Of a stretch of 8,927 bases of DNA, positions 7,840 to 8,927 are shown in pieces; position 1 is the stretch's first letter; the number at the start of each line of letters is the position of its first letter. Source of the DNA: Bacteroidetes bacterium UBA1952 (GTDB taxonomy: Bacteria > Bacteroidota > Bacteroidia > Chitinophagales > Chitinophagaceae). The position numbers and the translations under genes are program-made. Below the pieces are notes generated by a model. It was not told the DNA's origin and made no database searches. It saw only the letters and a list, made by a program, of their open reading frames with translations. Where the stretch lies: NCBI GenBank assembly GCA_002336725.1, contig DDEO01000176.1, positions 1-8,927 of the forward strand. Direction: 5' to 3'.

Positions 7840-8424
7840 TTATAGATTTTTCAAAGCTTCTTTAAGCAGTGCTTCAACGGTCATCTCCGCAGCGCCGTCC
7901 ACTTTTTTAATCGCGGCTTCGGCGGCGTTGCGGGCGATGCCCAGATTGACCAGAGCTAATAACGCGTCATCGGCGGTGGTATTGTGCCAGCTGCCTTGTT
8001 GTGCGCCCAAAGGATTTTCGGTAGTGGGCAGTATTTTTCCTTTCAGTTCCAGCACCATGCGTTGCGCCGTTTTGGGGCCGATTCCTTTGATGCGTCCCAG
8101 CGCCATATGGTCGCCGTTGGAGAGGATGCGGCCCAGGTCTTCGCTCGTAAGGGCCGAGAGGATGAGCCGCGCCGTGGCTGCGCCCACGCCCGAAACGCTG
8201 ATGAGATGGCGGAAGGTGGTGCGCTCGGGTTCATCGGCAAAGCCATAAAGTGTCCAGGCATCTTCCGCAATTTTCAGGTGCGTATAGAGGCGAACGGCTT
8301 CCAGGTGTTGGATTTTTTCGTGGGTATGCAGCGAAATATGCAATTCGTAGCCCACGCCGCCGGTCATCAGGGTAACGAGGGCCGGCGATTTATAGGTGAG
8401 GTTTCCCTCGAGGTAAGCAAACAT
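7840..8424 (-). CDS. ruvA: Holliday junction branch migration complex subunit RuvA
   Basis: RuvA is the junction-binding subunit of RuvAB. Tetramers clamp a four-way DNA junction and load RuvB hexamers, whose ATPase drives branch migration in recombinational repair; RuvC then cuts. The 194 residues match the usual length (about 190-205). Domain I (1-62) is an OB-fold starting MFAYLEG, with the GGVGYEL strand at 22-28 and the EDAWTLYGF segment at 54-62; E54 and D55 fit the acidic pin at the junction centre. Domain II has two helix-hairpin-helix motifs, SVSGVGAATA (76-85) and IKGIGPKTAQRM (112-123). After a flexible linker (about 132-150), domain III (151-194, DDALLALVNLG onward) is the RuvB-contacting three-helix unit. 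The start is ATG at 8424-8422. sprA lies 63 bp downstream on the same strand with no terminator between, so the pair is likely one operon. ruvB and ruvC are not in the window. Confidence 0.98.
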   Translation of the reverse strand: MFAYLEGNLTYKSPALVTLMTGGVGYELHISLHTHEKIQHLEAVRLYTHLKIAEDAWTLYGFADEPERTTFRHLISVSGVGAATARLILSALTSEDLGRILSNGDHMALGRIKGIGPKTAQRMVLELKGKILPTTENPLGAQQGSWHNTTADDALLALVNLGIARNAAEAAIKKVDGAAEMTVEALLKEALKNL

Positions 8425-8436
8425 TAGGGAACAGGA

Positions 8437-8469
8437 ATTCCGGAATAAAAAATAAAATATTTCCGGAAT
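8437..8469 (-). promoter_or_regulatory. Paired palindromes forming a hairpin in the ruvA leader
   Basis: Two copies of TTCCGGAA lie at 8438-8445 and 8461-8468. On the minus strand ATTCCGGAA (8469-8461) is complementary to TTCCGGAAT (8445-8437), which gives a 9-bp stem around a 15-base AT-only loop (8446-8460). The stem ends 12 bases before the ruvA ATG, so it would lie in the 5' leader. No U-tract follows it. It could affect translation initiation, be a two-site operator, or be a by-product of the genome-wide abundance of this palindrome. The structure is seen; any regulatory role is inference. Confidence 0.4.
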
Positions 8470-8490
8470 CAGCGCCGGAAAGTTTACTGG

Positions 8491-8520
8491 CGAAAATACG
8501 AGGAAATAGCCTTATAGAAA
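8491..8520 (-). promoter_or_regulatory. Candidate Bacteroidota sigma promoter for ruvA-sprA
   Basis: The Bacteroidota housekeeping promoter is roughly TTTG at -33 and TAnnTTTG at -7 with a spacer near 19. On the minus strand there is TTTC (8520-8517), an 18-base spacer, and TATTTTCG (8498-8491). Each element has one mismatch. Transcription would start near 8484, leaving a leader of about 60 bases that contains the paired palindromes. It is the best match I found upstream of ruvA, but the match is weak. Confidence 0.3.
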
Positions 8521-8748
8521 CGATTTTAGCGGGCTTTGGGTTGTGGAGGCAAATGGTTCTGCAAGTATTTGTAGCGTGTCGGCACAACCGCCGCAAGAGG
8601 AGACGGCGACGTGATTCCGGAAATGAATACCGCTTGAAGCGTAGGGTTCCGGCCCCCATAGAGCAGGGATTCTGGGAGATGCCGGTCTGCAAAACGCATG
8701 GAGCTATCGGATACAAAAACCCATTAGGCTTCTTTCGAAAGTAGTTTC
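8521..8748. other. Intergenic stretch, no recognised feature
   Basis: This 228-base stretch upstream of the candidate ruvA promoter shows no convincing gene, tRNA or known structured RNA. It carries one TTCCGGAA (8615-8622) and the 10-bp palindrome CTTTCGAAAG (8732-8741). Short open frames cross it on both strands (a 67-codon plus-strand frame at 8541-8744 and a minus-strand frame that overlaps the start of ruvA). They are Arg/Cys-rich, match no family I know, and are probably chance. Confidence 0.5.
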
Positions 8749-8775
8749 ATGCAGCATTTTCATTGCTGTGTAGTA

Positions 8776-8813
8776 CGCCCCAATCTCCATGATTCTGTGT
8801 TGTGGAGATGGCG
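8776..8813. repeat. Hairpin-forming inverted repeat
   Basis: ATCTCCA (8783-8789) pairs with TGGAGAT (8803-8809) across a 13-base loop. CGCC (8776-8779) pairs with GGCG (8810-8813) after a 3-base bulge, giving 11 paired bases. A smaller hairpin, CAGCA (8752-8756) with TGCTG (8764-8768), lies just before it. Neither is followed by a U-run. Together with the tandem repeat to the right they suggest a structured repeat block at the window edge. Confidence 0.4.
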
Positions 8814-8851
8814 GGTTACCGCTTCCAGCGGCACAGGCTCCGCCGCCATGA

Positions 8852-8907
8852 CGGATTACGTACGTGGGAAGACGTACGCAGGGAAACGTATGCGGGAAGA
8901 CGTACGC
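8852..8907. repeat. 14-bp tandem repeat, about four units
   Basis: Units of 14 bp follow each other: a degenerate unit at 8852-8865 ending ACGTACGT, then GGGAAGACGTACGC (8866-8879), a variant at 8880-8893 (AGGGAAACGTATGC), and an exact repeat of the second unit at 8894-8907. Each contains the near-palindromic core ACGTACG or ACGTATG. The array is 20 bases from the window end, and its extent beyond is unknown. The 14-bp period is not a multiple of three, so it does not encode a peptide repeat in one frame. Confidence 0.7.
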
Positions 8908-8927
8908 CTCGCATTTCCCAGCAACCT

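Larger units (their letters stand above)
689..8622. repeat. Dispersed palindrome TTCCGGAA, ten copies
   Basis: Exact copies start at 689, 1068, 1866, 4297, 5173, 5658, 7648, 8438, 8461 and 8615. About 0.14 copies are expected in 8.9 kb of near-balanced composition. Seven lie in sprA in all three codon phases (Pro-Glu at 4297, 5173, 7648; Ser-Gly at 1068, 1866, 5658; Phe-Arg-Lys at 689), and three are non-coding. The copy at 7645-7658 extends to a 14-bp perfect palindrome, ATTTTCCGGAAAAT. Codon choice alone does not explain this, so it appears to be a selected or mutationally maintained word, comparable in kind to the cyanobacterial HIP1 octamer. Confidence 0.75.
8749..8927 (+). other. Right-edge open frame running off the window, doubtful
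   Basis: A frame opens with ATG at 8749 and stays open for 59 codons to the window end (beginning MQHFHCCVVRPN, ending LAFPSN). A second plus-strand frame from ATG 8808 (MAGYRFQRH...) is also open to the end, so stop codons are sparse in two frames. That is more typical of GC-rich repeat DNA than of a real gene. The C-terminal half of either product is dictated by the 14-bp tandem repeat. I recognise no domain. It could be the 5' end of a small gene, but I favour an intergenic repeat. Confidence 0.15.

Noticed and set aside
7547..8248. Plus-strand frame of 233 codons spanning the sprA start and ruvA
   Set aside because: It overlaps two well-supported genes on the opposite strand. Its Ser/Arg/Pro-rich product matches nothing I recognise.
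8390..8716. Minus-strand frame of 108 codons upstream of and overlapping ruvA
   Set aside because: It overlaps the start of ruvA in another frame, runs through the candidate promoter and palindromes, and has no recognisable protein features.
8541..8744. Plus-strand frame of 67 codons upstream of ruvA
   Set aside because: The product is short, contains an Arg run and lacks domain signs or a convincing promoter. It could be a repeat-borne frame but is not supported as a gene.

Overview
The window looks like a chromosomal piece of a Bacteroidota bacterium that carries the type IX secretion system (T9SS). The main evidence is a complete, family-length sprA gene, the giant outer-membrane translocon of the T9SS, which is confined to this phylum. 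The GC content of the coding part is moderate (my estimate is a little above one half), which would suit a Saprospiria, Chitinophagia or Cytophagia-type organism better than an AT-rich Flavobacterium. The genus cannot be read from the sequence.

Layout, left to right. Positions 1-50 show nothing I can name. Positions 51-252 hold two nested-arm inverted repeats downstream of sprA, with a small 5-bp tandem array at the tip of the first. Positions 295-7776 (minus strand) are sprA, 2493 codons, with a TTG start and a signal peptide. A 63-bp gap without an obvious terminator separates it from ruvA (7840-8424, minus strand), which encodes the Holliday-junction recognition subunit of RuvAB. Both genes read leftward, so ruvA is the upstream gene and the two are probably cotranscribed; the same pairing is known from other Bacteroidota. 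Upstream of ruvA (8425-8927) there is a leader with two copies of the palindrome TTCCGGAA that can pair into a hairpin, a weak candidate Bacteroidota promoter, about 230 bp with no recognisable feature, and at the right edge a GC-rich block with a hairpin and a 14-bp tandem repeat that runs toward the window end.

Functionally, SprA forms the outer-membrane channel for proteins with T9SS C-terminal signals (adhesins, hydrolases, gliding machinery). RuvA binds four-way DNA junctions for RuvB-driven branch migration. No mechanistic link between the two is evident; they appear to share a transcript by conserved gene order only.

The least ordinary signal is at sequence level. The 8-bp palindrome TTCCGGAA occurs ten times in 8.9 kb, against about 0.14 expected by chance, in three different reading frames inside sprA and three times in 180 bp of non-coding DNA. 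This looks like a lineage-specific highly iterated palindrome. I found no new multi-gene system, no CRISPR array, no tRNA or rRNA and no transposase.
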